Origin: Pseudomonas sp. LP_7_YM
GTDB lineage: Bacteria; Pseudomonadota; Gammaproteobacteria; Pseudomonadales; Pseudomonadaceae
DNA: 64,000 nt
Assembly (NCBI RefSeq): GCF_004364435.1
Contig: NZ_SOCT01000006.1
Coordinates: 234,647 to 298,646 of the forward strand
Reading direction: 5' to 3'
In this document: piece after piece, positions 56,013-64,000 of the stretch
Layout of the letters: each line of letters begins with the position of its first letter
Numbering within the stretch: the first letter of the stretch is position 1
Program-made: the position numbers and the translations under genes
The notes under the pieces: model-generated
Told to the model about the DNA's origin: nothing
Database searches by the model: none
Seen by the model: only the letters and a program-made list of their open reading frames with translations

Positions 56013-57527
56013 TCAGATACTGGGTTTGCTGAACAAGACGGAAAGCCTTGTCACCAATGGCTTGTAGCTGGCTGCGATCACCATCAGGGTAATCAGGCCG
56101 CTAACGGCCAGGCCCAAAAAGGTATGGAAACGGCTGCCATCGGCGATCATGCGCAACACCGGCTCGCCAAGCGCCAGACCTATGCCGGTCATCACGCTGA
56201 TGCGGATGATGTCGCGTAACCAGGCTCCGTGAATGCCCGGAGCCAGTCGCTGGTGCACGATCGCCGGCCAGATGGCGAACGACACCCCACGCAGGACGAA
56301 CCAGGCGATCGCGGCGCCCGCGGCACCGTGGTAATGAATCGCCAGAACCATCGTCGGCACCGTGATCAGCGCTGAAATCACGCTGTACCAGACATGCAGA
56401 CGCATCTGCCCATAGGCATATTGCAGATAGAACTGAAAGGTGCTGACCGCCATGATCGCGCTGCCCAGCGAGTACCACGGCAGGATCGATTGACTCCATT
56501 GCGCCGCAGCTTCATCGCCCGACCAGGCATACACCATCTCGTGGGCATGCAATGCGATCAACGCGGCCAGCGGGAACAGAAAGGTACAGACGAACCGGTT
56601 AGCCGCCAGAAACAAGCTGTGCATGTCATCGCGACGTCCTTCGGCCATCAGCACGGTCAGGCGCGGCAGCAGCGTCTGTGCCAACGGATTGCTCAGCATC
56701 ATGATCCCGGTGGTAATCAATGCCACCAGCGAGAAGTACCCGTACTCGTTGAGCGGGAGCATTTCGGACAACAGCACCTTGTCGATCTGGGTCAGCACGA
56801 TCCACAACACCGCCGTGCCGGACATGCTCGCCGCGAACGGGATGATCGGCTTGACCAGTTTCCAGTCGAAGCCGGTCAGCCACGACGGGGTCGGCATCTG
56901 GCGGTAAGCGTGGGCAGCGAATATCAGGGTCTCCACCAGGCCCACCAGTACCTGAAATTTGAAAAAAACCACCGGGTCGCTGGAAATCGTACTGACCAGA
57001 AACAGCCCGCCGAAGTAGCGAAGGGTGGCGATGATGACGTTGGCGATGTTCAACCATGCATGGTGTTCGAGGCCCTGAATGCCGCTTTTATACAGTGTCG
57101 AGTACAGCCGCAGCGCGATGATGAAGCCCATCAGGGCGATGCATTCGACCAGGGTCTGGGTCGACAACTCCTTGGCGTTGAGCCAGTGCACGGCAATCCA
57201 GTCGCCTGCGATTGTCATCGCCAGGCAGCACAGACCGGCCAGAGGTATGAAGATCAGTTCGAACGAGCGCAGCAGGCGGCCTGAGTGGTAATCCTGCACT
57301 TGGGCACCCTGCTGGTGCGCTACGGCTCGCACCAGGCTGGGCGACAAACCTGCGTCCAACAGCTGCAGCCAGGCCTGCAAGACCGAGAAGAATCCGATCA
57401 GGCCATAGGCTTCGGCGCCCATGTGACCCAGGTAGAACGGCATGATCAGGATGCCCACCAGCAGGGTGTAGGCCTGTCCTGCATAGCTCAACGCGGTATT
57501 GCGTATGACTGAGCGCTTGGTTTGCAT
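56013..57527 (-). CDS. wzx: Polysaccharide flippase (Wzx/MATE-like)
   Basis: 504 residues with about 12-14 membrane segments. The N-terminus (ALSYAGQAYTLLVGILIMPFYLGHMGAEAYGLIGF) is typical of the polysaccharide biosynthesis (RfbX/Wzx) family. It moves lipid-linked repeat units across the inner membrane. AAGGAC precedes ATG 57527; a longer reading to 57626 would run into the preceding gene and is not favoured. Its presence makes a Wzy polymerase necessary, yet none is seen in the window. Confidence 0.88.
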   Translation of the reverse strand: MQTKRSVIRNTALSYAGQAYTLLVGILIMPFYLGHMGAEAYGLIGFFSVLQAWLQLLDAGLSPSLVRAVAHQQGAQVQDYHSGRLLRSFELIFIPLAGLCCLAMTIAGDWIAVHWLNAKELSTQTLVECIALMGFIIALRLYSTLYKSGIQGLEHHAWLNIANVIIATLRYFGGLFLVSTISSDPVVFFKFQVLVGLVETLIFAAHAYRQMPTPSWLTGFDWKLVKPIIPFAASMSGTAVLWIVLTQIDKVLLSEMLPLNEYGYFSLVALITTGIMMLSNPLAQTLLPRLTVLMAEGRRDDMHSLFLAANRFVCTFLFPLAALIALHAHEMVYAWSGDEAAAQWSQSILPWYSLGSAIMAVSTFQFYLQYAYGQMRLHVWYSVISALITVPTMVLAIHYHGAAGAAIAWFVLRGVSFAIWPAIVHQRLAPGIHGAWLRDIIRISVMTGIGLALGEPVLRMIADGSRFHTFLGLAVSGLITLMVIAASYKPLVTRLSVLFSKPSI

Positions 57528-57571
57528 GGTCTGTCCTTCTTGCCGGCATAAGCGTTGGCGTTTTGCAGGGC

Positions 57572-58693
57572 TCAGATGGCGTTCGCCATGTTCCGCAGTT
57601 GATACGGCGTATGGGCTCGGCTGCATTCGGCAATGACCGTGGCAATTACCCGTTCCTGATCCTCAAGCTTCAGGCCCGGATAGATGGGCAGGCACAACAC
57701 TCGTTCGCTCAAGGCGCGCGAAGTGGTTTGCGCTGCCTGCGGTTGCAGGTATTCAAGGGTGTCCAGCGACGGATAGAAATACCGGCGAGGGTTGATGCCG
57801 TTGGTGTTCAAAGCGCTACGCAGGCGCAGCAGCTGCGATTCATCACTCAGCGCGATGGGGTAATAGCTGTGGTTGAGCTGACTGTTGTCCTGCGCTTTCT
57901 GCAAATCGACGTAATCACCCAGGGATGCGCTGTAGCGGTGGGCTATTTCAGCGCGCTGCTGAAGAATATTCTCGATGTCGTCGAGGATGCATAGGCCCAT
58001 CGCTGCGGAAAATTCGTTGAGTTTGGCGTTGATGCCTATGCCGTCGATTTTGTCCACATCGGCGATGCCGAAGTTACACAGCAGGTGAACGCGGCGTGCC
58101 ACCTCATCGTCATGGGTGATGATGGCGCCGCCCTCGACGGTGTGGAACAGCTTGGTGGCGTGAAAGCTCAGCGTGCTGATGTCACCCCAGTTCAACACCG
58201 ATTTGCCCGCGTGACGTACGGCAAAAGCGTGAGCGCCGTCGTACACCACTTTCAGATTGCGCCGACGGGCGATCTCTTCGATGCGCTCGACTGCGCAAGG
58301 GTTGCCGAATACGTGAGTACCAACAATGGCAGTGGTGTCGGAAACGATACGGCTTTCGATGTGCTCAGGTGAGATATTCCAGGTCTGCGCATCGATGTCG
58401 GCGAAGATCGGTCGCACGCCTTCCCACTGCAGCGAGCTGCTGGTGGCCACAAAACTGAACGGAGTGGTCACTGCGCTGCCGTTTAAACCCAGCGCGCGAT
58501 AGGCGACCTGCAGCGCAAGGGTGCCGTTGTTGGTGAGGATCACGTGCTTTACGCCCAGATAATCCTTGAGGCGTTGTTCGAGTTCGCCCACCAGCGGGCC
58601 GTGGTTGGTCAGCCAGCCGCGCGCATAGATTCCCTCGACGTAAGTCTTGAACTTGTCGATATCGCCCAGGTAGGCCTTGGTTACATTGATCAT
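57572..58693 (-). CDS. DegT/DnrJ/EryC1/StrS-family sugar aminotransferase
   Basis: 373 residues, fold type I PLP enzyme. The Lys that binds PLP is in LSFHATKLFHTVEGGA near 180, and TPFSFVATSSSLQWEGVRPIFADID near 80-105 is the usual family segment. It forms an amino group on a nucleotide-activated keto sugar, for example a 3- or 4-amino-deoxy hexose. The start at 58693 has GGAG six bases upstream; an ATG four codons earlier is possible. No dehydratase gene making the keto sugar lies nearby, so RmlB or a similar enzyme elsewhere must supply it. Confidence 0.9.
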   Translation of the reverse strand: MINVTKAYLGDIDKFKTYVEGIYARGWLTNHGPLVGELEQRLKDYLGVKHVILTNNGTLALQVAYRALGLNGSAVTTPFSFVATSSSLQWEGVRPIFADIDAQTWNISPEHIESRIVSDTTAIVGTHVFGNPCAVERIEEIARRRNLKVVYDGAHAFAVRHAGKSVLNWGDISTLSFHATKLFHTVEGGAIITHDDEVARRVHLLCNFGIADVDKIDGIGINAKLNEFSAAMGLCILDDIENILQQRAEIAHRYSASLGDYVDLQKAQDNSQLNHSYYPIALSDESQLLRLRSALNTNGINPRRYFYPSLDTLEYLQPQAAQTTSRALSERVLCLPIYPGLKLEDQERVIATVIAECSRAHTPYQLRNMANAI

Positions 58694-58773
58694 CGAAAAC
58701 TCCATTTCTGAGGTGAATCTTCACGGCTTTTCCGGCAGCCATCCTGCAAAACGCAACGCGATGGTCGAACCGT

Positions 58774-59559
58774 TCAGCTCTGGGTAGGGGCGGGTGGCTG
58801 ATTGCCGGCCTTGTTGCTCATCCGTCGCGCTCGACTCTGGTTGATCCTGAGGATCAACCGGGTCGCCAGACTTCCTGTATGAGGGTCACCAAAATGAAAC
58901 AGCGCAGTGGCGCGCTTGACGTTCGCGCCACAAGGCTGATTGGCGTGCAGCGTGCGATAGCCCCAGAAGAAATAGATGCTGCCCGGCTCCAGGCGCAGCA
59001 CGTAAGGCTTAAGCCACTTGCGCTGCATGCCTTTGATGATGCAGCTGCGGGTTACCTTGTTCTGCAACAATGCTTTTTCGATCACGTTGAACAACACCCA
59101 GGAACGCACCCGCCGGATATTGGGGAACAGCATCAGATCGCCGAGCTCTTCACCTTCGGTGGGGATGAACACAGGGACAAGTGCGGTGACCAGGCTGGCG
59201 TCGTAGTGGAAAGCGTTGGATTCACGCTTGCCCTGATTGCCTTGCACGCAGCGCAGTACCGGAAAAATCCTGTCGCTGCGTGCGTCGCGCTGTGCGGCGT
59301 GGCGGTACAGGGATCCGAGCAAGGATTTGAATCGTGGGTCAGTCCAGTAGCTGGCCAGCAGGCTGTCGGCCAGGGCTGCTTCGCCGTGATAAGCGAAGTA
59401 TTCGCCCTGATGTTTGCGGGCTTGTTCGTCCGTCCAGCTGCGCAATTGCTGAAGATCTGCTTCACCGACCGCAGCTTCCAGTTTCGCAAAGCCGCAGGTA
59501 TCGATTTCGTTGGTCAGACGATTAGCCAGCTGTTCATCCATGCTGAAAGATAAAGGCAT
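58774..59559 (-). CDS. Phytanoyl-CoA dioxygenase-like Fe(II)/2-oxoglutarate oxygenase
   Basis: 261 residues. FHYDAS gives the H-x-D iron ligands (His118, Asp120); LHANQPC supplies the distal His205; and KRATALFHF carries a basic residue (Arg216) suited to binding 2-oxoglutarate. The spacing fits the PhyH group. It is the first gene of the EPS series, with GGAGG 10 bases before the ATG. It could hydroxylate or oxidise a sugar, acyl group or amino-acid substituent of the polymer. The substrate cannot be told; iron binding is inferred from the motif. Confidence 0.72.
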   Translation of the reverse strand: MPLSFSMDEQLANRLTNEIDTCGFAKLEAAVGEADLQQLRSWTDEQARKHQGEYFAYHGEAALADSLLASYWTDPRFKSLLGSLYRHAAQRDARSDRIFPVLRCVQGNQGKRESNAFHYDASLVTALVPVFIPTEGEELGDLMLFPNIRRVRSWVLFNVIEKALLQNKVTRSCIIKGMQRKWLKPYVLRLEPGSIYFFWGYRTLHANQPCGANVKRATALFHFGDPHTGSLATRLILRINQSRARRMSNKAGNQPPAPTQS

Positions 59560-59705
59560 TGCGTTGCGCCCTCCAAAGAGGTAACGGGGACACGGCGTGT
59601 TGCGTTAGTTCGGGCACCACGCCACCCGAATCTGCAGATCCTGCCGTTTCTATTACGGTTCTTTTTGCGCTGACTGCTTTCAAATGTCCTGACGATTCAT
59701 TGGGC

Positions 59706-59717
59706 AAAGCTACCGCC
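59706..59717 (-). promoter_or_regulatory. ops/JUMPstart-like element in the EPS leader
   Basis: The minus strand reads GGCGGTAGCTTT; the first eight bases equal the ops core bound by RfaH (GGCGGTAG). GGGC before and GCCC after it can form the small hairpin described for ops DNA. AGTGCTCGGTAG just upstream recalls the wider JUMPstart sequence. It lies about 150 bases before the first EPS gene. Confidence 0.7.
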
Positions 59718-59887
59718 CTACCGAGCACTTTCAGTAATTTGGAAACATTTCTTTGAGCCAACAAAAGCCCACCGACGCAAGTGACACGCCGTCTGCTCTA
59801 TTAACTTCGTTGGCGGATAAAACTCGGAATGTCTTTGACGCACAGCTCAGGGGTTATGCTGCTAAAACCGGGCGTATGGGACAGGCA

Positions 59888-59918
59888 TATATATCGGCGG
59901 GCGCGGTGTTTCTGTCAA
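59888..59918 (-). promoter_or_regulatory. Candidate sigma-70 promoter of the EPS operon
   Basis: On the minus strand a perfect -35 TTGACA (59918-59913) is followed after 19 bases by TATATA (59893-59888). The spacing is longer than ideal. Transcription from here would give a leader of about 320 bases containing the ops-like site. Confidence 0.45.
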
Positions 59919-60451
59919 ATTATTTCGCCAACATTTTGTTATGTTTTTGATAGATGGAGAATGGGAATTTCTAACTCATTGATTTTTATAGGAGTCAAAA
60001 AAACATCGGATTCAAGAAAGCACTCTACCGGCATTTCATATAACTGCGACGGTTGGCGCTTCCCGGTGGCGGAAACGCGGGAAGACGTTTTTCTGCCGCC
60101 AGAAGTCAGGCGCGGGGAGGGTATAGCTGTTATATGGCGCGAGTTAATTGAATATGTTTGCAGTGATATCTATTGATGCAGAAGAGTTCCACCCCCCGTA
60201 TTTCCAATAATGTTCTTGCTGGCCTCTTGAACTTGCATGTTCAGCGTAAGAACAGATGTCTGCCAGCGCATAGAGTGGGCTTCGGACTTTGCAGATGCCT
60301 TTAATGACCACGGCGGATTTGGGCGGTTGAGGCTTGAGACCTTTTGAGCTTCGAACCTTGCTGGAGCACCTTCATCCGGTTGATCCGGACCGATACGTCC
60401 TCCATTATCTCTGGGGTGCGACGCAAACCTTTCGGGTCAGCAGGAGATGCA
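59919..60451. other. AT-rich intergenic region upstream of EPS operon and pepP
   Basis: About 530 bases, clearly richer in AT than its surroundings between 59940 and 60010. Frames at 59753-59950 and 59829-60176 (+) encode peptides with no recognisable features and are not called. No repeats were recognised. Confidence 0.4.
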
Positions 60452-62260
60452 ATGAATACGCAGTCGAAAACCGGTGGAGTGGCAGCCCAACGCCTGGCGC
60501 AGGCACGCGCGCTGATGAGTCGTGAAGGTATCGATGCCTGGCTTGTGCCATCGGCCGACCCTCATCTTTCCGAATACCTGCCAGGCTATTGGCAGGGCCG
60601 CCAGTGGTTATCGGGTTTCCACGGTTCGGTGGGCACGTTGATCATCACTGCCGACTTCGCTGGCGTGTGGGCGGACAGTCGTTACTGGGAGCAGGCAAGC
60701 AAGGAGTTGGCAGGCAGCGGAATCGAACTTGTCAAACTCCTGTCGGGGCAACCCGGTCCTCTGGAGTGGCTGGCCGAGCAGGCCAGGGCTGACTCGGTGG
60801 TGGCGGTCGATGGCGCGGTACTGGCGGTGGCTTCCTCTCGTACGCTGGCTGGCAAGCTCTATGAACGCGGCGCACGACTGCGCACTGATTTCGACCCGCT
60901 GACCGAACTTTGGGGCGACCGTCCCGCGTTACCCGCTCAGGCTATTTATGAGCACCTTGCCCCGCATGCAACTCAGTCTCGTGCTGAAAAGCTGGCCCGC
61001 TTGCGTGGCGTGCTTGCCGAGCGTGGGGCCGATTGGCATTTCATTGCCACGCTGGACGACATCGCCTGGCTTTTTAACCTGCGGGGCGAAGATGTGTCCT
61101 ACAACCCAGTGTTTATTTCCTTCGCATTGATCGGGCCTGATACGGTCAGCCTGTTCGTCGCGTCCGAGAAAGTGAACCCCGCATTGCGTAAAGCCCTCCA
61201 GAGCCAGGGCATCACGTTGCGCGAGTACACCAGCATTGGCGCCGCGCTGCGCGATGTTCCTCGCGATGCACGTCTCCTCGTCGACCCGGCGCGCGTCACC
61301 TGCGGTTTGCTCGACTACCTGGACAGCGAAGTGACGCTGGTCGAAGGGCTCAACCCGACCACCTTGTTCAAAGCACAGAAAAGCGCGGCGGACGCACAAC
61401 ACATTCGCCAGGTCATGGAGCAGGATGGCGCAGCATTGTGCGAGTTCTTCGCATGGCTGGACACAGCGCTGGGCACTGAGATTGTCAGCGAGTTGACCAT
61501 CGACGAAAAGCTCAGCGCCGCACGAGCCAGGCGTCCCGGCTACATTTCCCAAAGCTTTGCTACTATTGCGGGCTTCAATGGCAACGGTGCGATGCCGCAT
61601 TACCGCGCGACCGAAACAGAACACGCGCAGATCGAGGGCGACGGCCTGCTGTTGATCGATTCCGGCGGCCAGTATCTGGGTGGCACCACGGATATCACCC
61701 GTATGGTGCCGATCGGTTCTCCTACCGCAGAGCAGAAACGCGACTGCACGCGGGTGCTAAAGGGCGTTATCGCGTTGTCCCGCGCCAGTTTCCCGCGTGG
61801 CATTCCATCGCCGCTGCTGGATGGCATCGCTCGGGCGCCGATCTGGGCCGAAGGCGTCAATTATGGTCATGGCACGGGTCATGGGGTCGGTTACTTCCTC
61901 AACGTCCACGAAGGTCCACAGGTCATCGCCTACCAGGCCCCAGTCACACCTCAGACTGCCATGCAGGCGGGCATGATCACCTCCATCGAGCCGGGCACCT
62001 ATCGCCCGGGGAAATGGGGCGTGCGGATCGAGAATCTGGTCCTCAACCAGGAGGCAGGCAAAACCGAGTTTGGCGAGTTTCTAAAATTCGAAACCCTGAC
62101 GCTTTGTCCGATCGACACAGGTTGTCTGGAGGTCAGCCTGCTGACAAAAGAAGAGCGTAAGTGGTTGAACGACTACCATGCTCACGTCAAGCAGCGTTTG
62201 AGCCCTCTGCTGGAAGGCGCTGCGCTGGCTTGGCTTGAAACGCAAACGGCCGCTGTCTGA
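60452..62260 (+). CDS. Xaa-Pro aminopeptidase, M24B family
   Basis: 602 residues, the three-domain type (two creatinase-like N-terminal domains, about 1-310, then the pita-bread catalytic domain). Metal ligands are visible: Asp in LLIDSGGQY, Asp in GGTTDITR, His in GHGTGHGVG, Glu in SIEPGTYRPG and Glu in RIENLV. It removes N-terminal residues that precede proline in the cytoplasm and is larger than the PepP of E. coli. AGGAGA lies 5 bases before ATG 60452, deciding the start over an upstream frame. Confidence 0.92.
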   Translation: MNTQSKTGGVAAQRLAQARALMSREGIDAWLVPSADPHLSEYLPGYWQGRQWLSGFHGSVGTLIITADFAGVWADSRYWEQASKELAGSGIELVKLLSGQPGPLEWLAEQARADSVVAVDGAVLAVASSRTLAGKLYERGARLRTDFDPLTELWGDRPALPAQAIYEHLAPHATQSRAEKLARLRGVLAERGADWHFIATLDDIAWLFNLRGEDVSYNPVFISFALIGPDTVSLFVASEKVNPALRKALQSQGITLREYTSIGAALRDVPRDARLLVDPARVTCGLLDYLDSEVTLVEGLNPTTLFKAQKSAADAQHIRQVMEQDGAALCEFFAWLDTALGTEIVSELTIDEKLSAARARRPGYISQSFATIAGFNGNGAMPHYRATETEHAQIEGDGLLLIDSGGQYLGGTTDITRMVPIGSPTAEQKRDCTRVLKGVIALSRASFPRGIPSPLLDGIARAPIWAEGVNYGHGTGHGVGYFLNVHEGPQVIAYQAPVTPQTAMQAGMITSIEPGTYRPGKWGVRIENLVLNQEAGKTEFGEFLKFETLTLCPIDTGCLEVSLLTKEERKWLNDYHAHVKQRLSPLLEGAALAWLETQTAAV

Positions 62261-62414
62261 CTCAATTGGGTGACACCGCTGCTATTGGGGCAGCGGGTCG
62301 TCTTTGAGATCAATCGAGGAGATAGTCCGTCGCCCGAGACGGTGAGACGCAGGCGGGCCTAAAAGGACTAGCTGCGGTGCATGTTGCAGCCAATCGGTCG
62401 TGATCTGGCAATCA

Positions 62415-62705
62415 TCAGGGGCGGCCCGGCTTCTTGCAGACGATGATCATGCTTCGACTGGTATAGCCGGCGGGGTTAAGCCCTAGCGGGAATTCAGTCG
62501 GGTCTTCCGAAGCTTCGCCGGATTTGGCAATCACCCTGTATTGCTTCGACTCGCAGGAATCGGTCGCCATTTCATAGCATTTGTCCCAGGAGGACGACAG
62601 TCCGGAGCAGTTGATATGCACACCTCGCTTGCTCTTCACTGGCGTGGAAGTGGCCGCACACCCAGCGACGCTCACTATTGCCAGCATTATTAGAAAGTAC
62701 TTCAT
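62415..62705 (-). CDS. Small lipoprotein of unknown function
   Basis: 96 residues with a lipoprotein signal (MKYFLIMLAIVSVAGC, cysteine 16). The mature domain has paired cysteines (INCSGLSSSWDKCYEMATDSC) and ends IIVCKKPG, probably disulfide-linked. TAAGGAA precedes the ATG. Similar small lipoproteins are common in pseudomonads; no function is assigned. Confidence 0.8.
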   Translation of the reverse strand: MKYFLIMLAIVSVAGCAATSTPVKSKRGVHINCSGLSSSWDKCYEMATDSCESKQYRVIAKSGEASEDPTEFPLGLNPAGYTSRSMIIVCKKPGRP

Positions 62706-62884
62706 TCATTTCCTTACCTGAGCGGCAATGACCGTTCAGTCTTTAGCTTGAATTCGCTCGCGCCCCTGAAGCCGCCGCTATGCCCGTTCAGATGAAGCTG
62801 CGCAGTGGATGAGGTCCGGGCGTAAACATGGCGCAACGGCGTGACAAATGCTAGTGGCAACGTATAACGAACGATAAATGTCCC

Positions 62885-63769
62885 TCATTCGGCATCCACA
62901 AGAGCGGTGGGCTTCGACGGCGAGGTCAGGGTTGCACCCGCCGAGGCAATGATGATCGCGCTGATGGCCAGCCATTGGGTCAGCGAAAGGGTTTCGTGCA
63001 GAAATAGAAGCCCTGACAGTGCGCCAACCGCAGGCTCCATGCTCATCAGGGTGCCGAAAGTGCGTACCGGCATCCGGGTGAGAGCGATCATTTCGAGGCT
63101 GTAAGGCAGTGCGGTCGAAAGAATGGCCACGCCGAGCGCTATCGGGATCAGGGACGGGTCGAGCAGGGCGCTACCGGCGTGAACCACGCCAATCGGCGCG
63201 ATGAAGATGGCTGCGATGATCACACCAAGCGCTGCAGTCTGCACACCGTGATCGCCCCCGGCTTTCTGGCCGAACATAATGTATGCCGCCCAGCAGACAC
63301 CGGCACCGAGCGCGTAGAGCGCGCCGGTCAGATCCAGAGTGTCTGCCTGGCCCGTGGGGATCAGCAACCAGAGGCCGACTACCGCCAGGGCAATCCAGAT
63401 GAAGTCGGTGATCTTGCGCGAATGTAATAAAGCGACTGCCAGCGGACCGGTGAACTCCAGGGCGACACCAATCCCCAGCGGGATGGTACGAATGGCCATA
63501 TAGAAGAGGAAATTCATTCCGCCCAGAGCGATACCATATAGAAGCACCGTTCGCAGCGAGCTGGCCGTGAAGGTCGTACGCCATGGGCGCAGGATCACGA
63601 TCATCAGTATGCTGGCGAAGATCAGCCGCAACGCGGTTGTGCCTTGCGCGCCAACAACTGGGAAGAGCGACTTGGCCAGGGAAGCGCCGGTCTGGACTGA
63701 GATCATGGCTACCAACAGGATTCCAACGGGTAGAAACGTTGAGGCCAGACTACTTTGCTTTGCGTTCAT
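62885..63769 (-). CDS. rhtA: EamA/RhtA-family amino-acid exporter
   Basis: 294 residues, ten membrane segments in two EamA halves. LPVGILLVAMISVQTGASLAKSLFP at the N-terminus and SLEMIALTRMPVRTFGTLMSMEPAVGAL near 225-252 match RhtA, which exports threonine and homoserine; the length equals E. coli RhtA (295). ATG 63769 is used, while a TTG six codons upstream is possible. It stands alone. Confidence 0.85.
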   Translation of the reverse strand: MNAKQSSLASTFLPVGILLVAMISVQTGASLAKSLFPVVGAQGTTALRLIFASILMIVILRPWRTTFTASSLRTVLLYGIALGGMNFLFYMAIRTIPLGIGVALEFTGPLAVALLHSRKITDFIWIALAVVGLWLLIPTGQADTLDLTGALYALGAGVCWAAYIMFGQKAGGDHGVQTAALGVIIAAIFIAPIGVVHAGSALLDPSLIPIALGVAILSTALPYSLEMIALTRMPVRTFGTLMSMEPAVGALSGLLFLHETLSLTQWLAISAIIIASAGATLTSPSKPTALVDAE

Positions 63770-63905
63770 TGCTTGATAGGGATCCAAAGGGCAGGTGAAG
63801 CACTATATAGGTGGCAGGCAATGATGATGAATAAAGCGCATATGGGCAATATATTGCGCAATCCGCCTCTTCCGACGTTATTTTAAAAGATATGAACATA
63901 AGTGC

Positions 63906-63933
63906 TTGACGCCCCTCTGGATGTGTCTATAAT
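63906..63933 (+). promoter_or_regulatory. Strong sigma-70 promoter, probably of an rRNA operon
   Basis: TTGACG (63906-63911), 16-base spacer, perfect TATAAT (63928-63933), then a GC-rich discriminator (TCGCCCC). An A/T-rich UP-like stretch (63879-63903) precedes it. Together these are the marks of a stringently controlled rRNA promoter. The leader after it resembles what I recall of Pseudomonas rrn leaders. The 16S gene itself is beyond the window. Confidence 0.75.
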
Positions 63934-63964
63934 TCGCCCCACTTCCGGCGCAGACGAAACGGAA

Positions 63965-63987
63965 AACTCCTTGATAATCAAAGAGTT
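63965..63987 (+). other. Hairpin in the presumed rRNA leader
   Basis: AACTC (63965-63969) pairs with GAGTT (63983-63987), and TTGAT with ATCAA inside, separated by one C/A mismatch. It begins about 25 bases after the expected transcription start and may belong to the rRNA processing or antitermination leader. Confidence 0.5.
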
Positions 63988-64000
63988 GGACGAAGTAGGC

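Noticed and set aside
59753..60176. Two overlapping plus-strand frames in the AT-rich region before pepP
   Set aside because: They overlap each other in different frames, lack start signals and have no family features. The opposite strand carries the EPS leader and promoter candidate.

Overview
The window reads as a chromosomal segment of a Pseudomonas, probably from the fluorescens/syringae side of the genus. GC is high, codon use is pseudomonad, and several genes have Pseudomonas-type architectures: a two-cysteine DksA paralogue, a fused MrpA/B antiporter subunit, DUF2789 and DUF2897 proteins, pdxB beside tusA, and short dispersed intergenic palindromes. The species cannot be named from sequence alone. 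There is no phage, IS element, CRISPR array or tRNA. The last 100 bases look like the promoter and leader of an rRNA operon that lies outside the window.

Layout. 0.2-5.5 kb: a Gfo/Idh/MocA oxidoreductase and a three-gene sugar ABC importer of the inositol/rhizopine type, probably the end of a myo-inositol locus. 6-8.2 kb: dksA2-like gene and a chemoreceptor with a cytoplasmic C-terminal sensor. 8.2-11.5 kb: an AT-rich gap and an orphan DUF2235 (Tle-type) lipase gene. 11.5-12.2 kb: a decayed DUF2946/TonB-receptor junction. 12.6-18.7 kb: a six-gene Mrp (Mnh/Sha/Pha) cation/proton antiporter operon with overlapping stops and starts. 19-24.5 kb: tusA, pdxB, a zeta-toxin-like kinase, an ABC exporter and ppnP. 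24.4-32.8 kb: small metabolic genes (exonuclease, pyrF, glpQ-like, 2-hydroxyacid dehydrogenase, SDR) and a LysR/amidotransferase-like/monooxygenase-like trio. 33.2-38.9 kb: an acetoacetate or dehydrocarnitine block (CoA-transferase A/B, AtoE, LysR) and a GntP permease. 40.4-59.6 kb: a 16-gene exopolysaccharide (EPS) locus. 60.4-63.8 kb: Xaa-Pro aminopeptidase, a lipoprotein and an RhtA-type exporter.

The EPS locus is the most interesting region. All its genes lie on the minus strand, from an Fe(II)/2-oxoglutarate-type dioxygenase (59.6 kb) down to a Wza-type export lipoprotein (40.4 kb), followed by a strong terminator. It contains Wzx, Wzc, Wzb, a WcaJ-type initiating transferase, five glycosyltransferases, an acyltransferase, a PslG-like glycosidase, an aminotransferase and a WbqC protein. 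It also encodes its own RfaH-type antiterminator, and an ops/JUMPstart-like element lies in the untranslated leader before the first gene. This suggests a long operon read through by an RfaH encoded inside it. No Wzy polymerase is recognisable.

Other notable signs: gene remnants (TonB receptor C-terminus, DUF2946, a LysR C-terminal half), toxin-like genes without visible partners, and an amidotransferase-like protein whose catalytic His is replaced by Gln. All functional calls are from reading the translated sequence and remembered family features; no database search was run.
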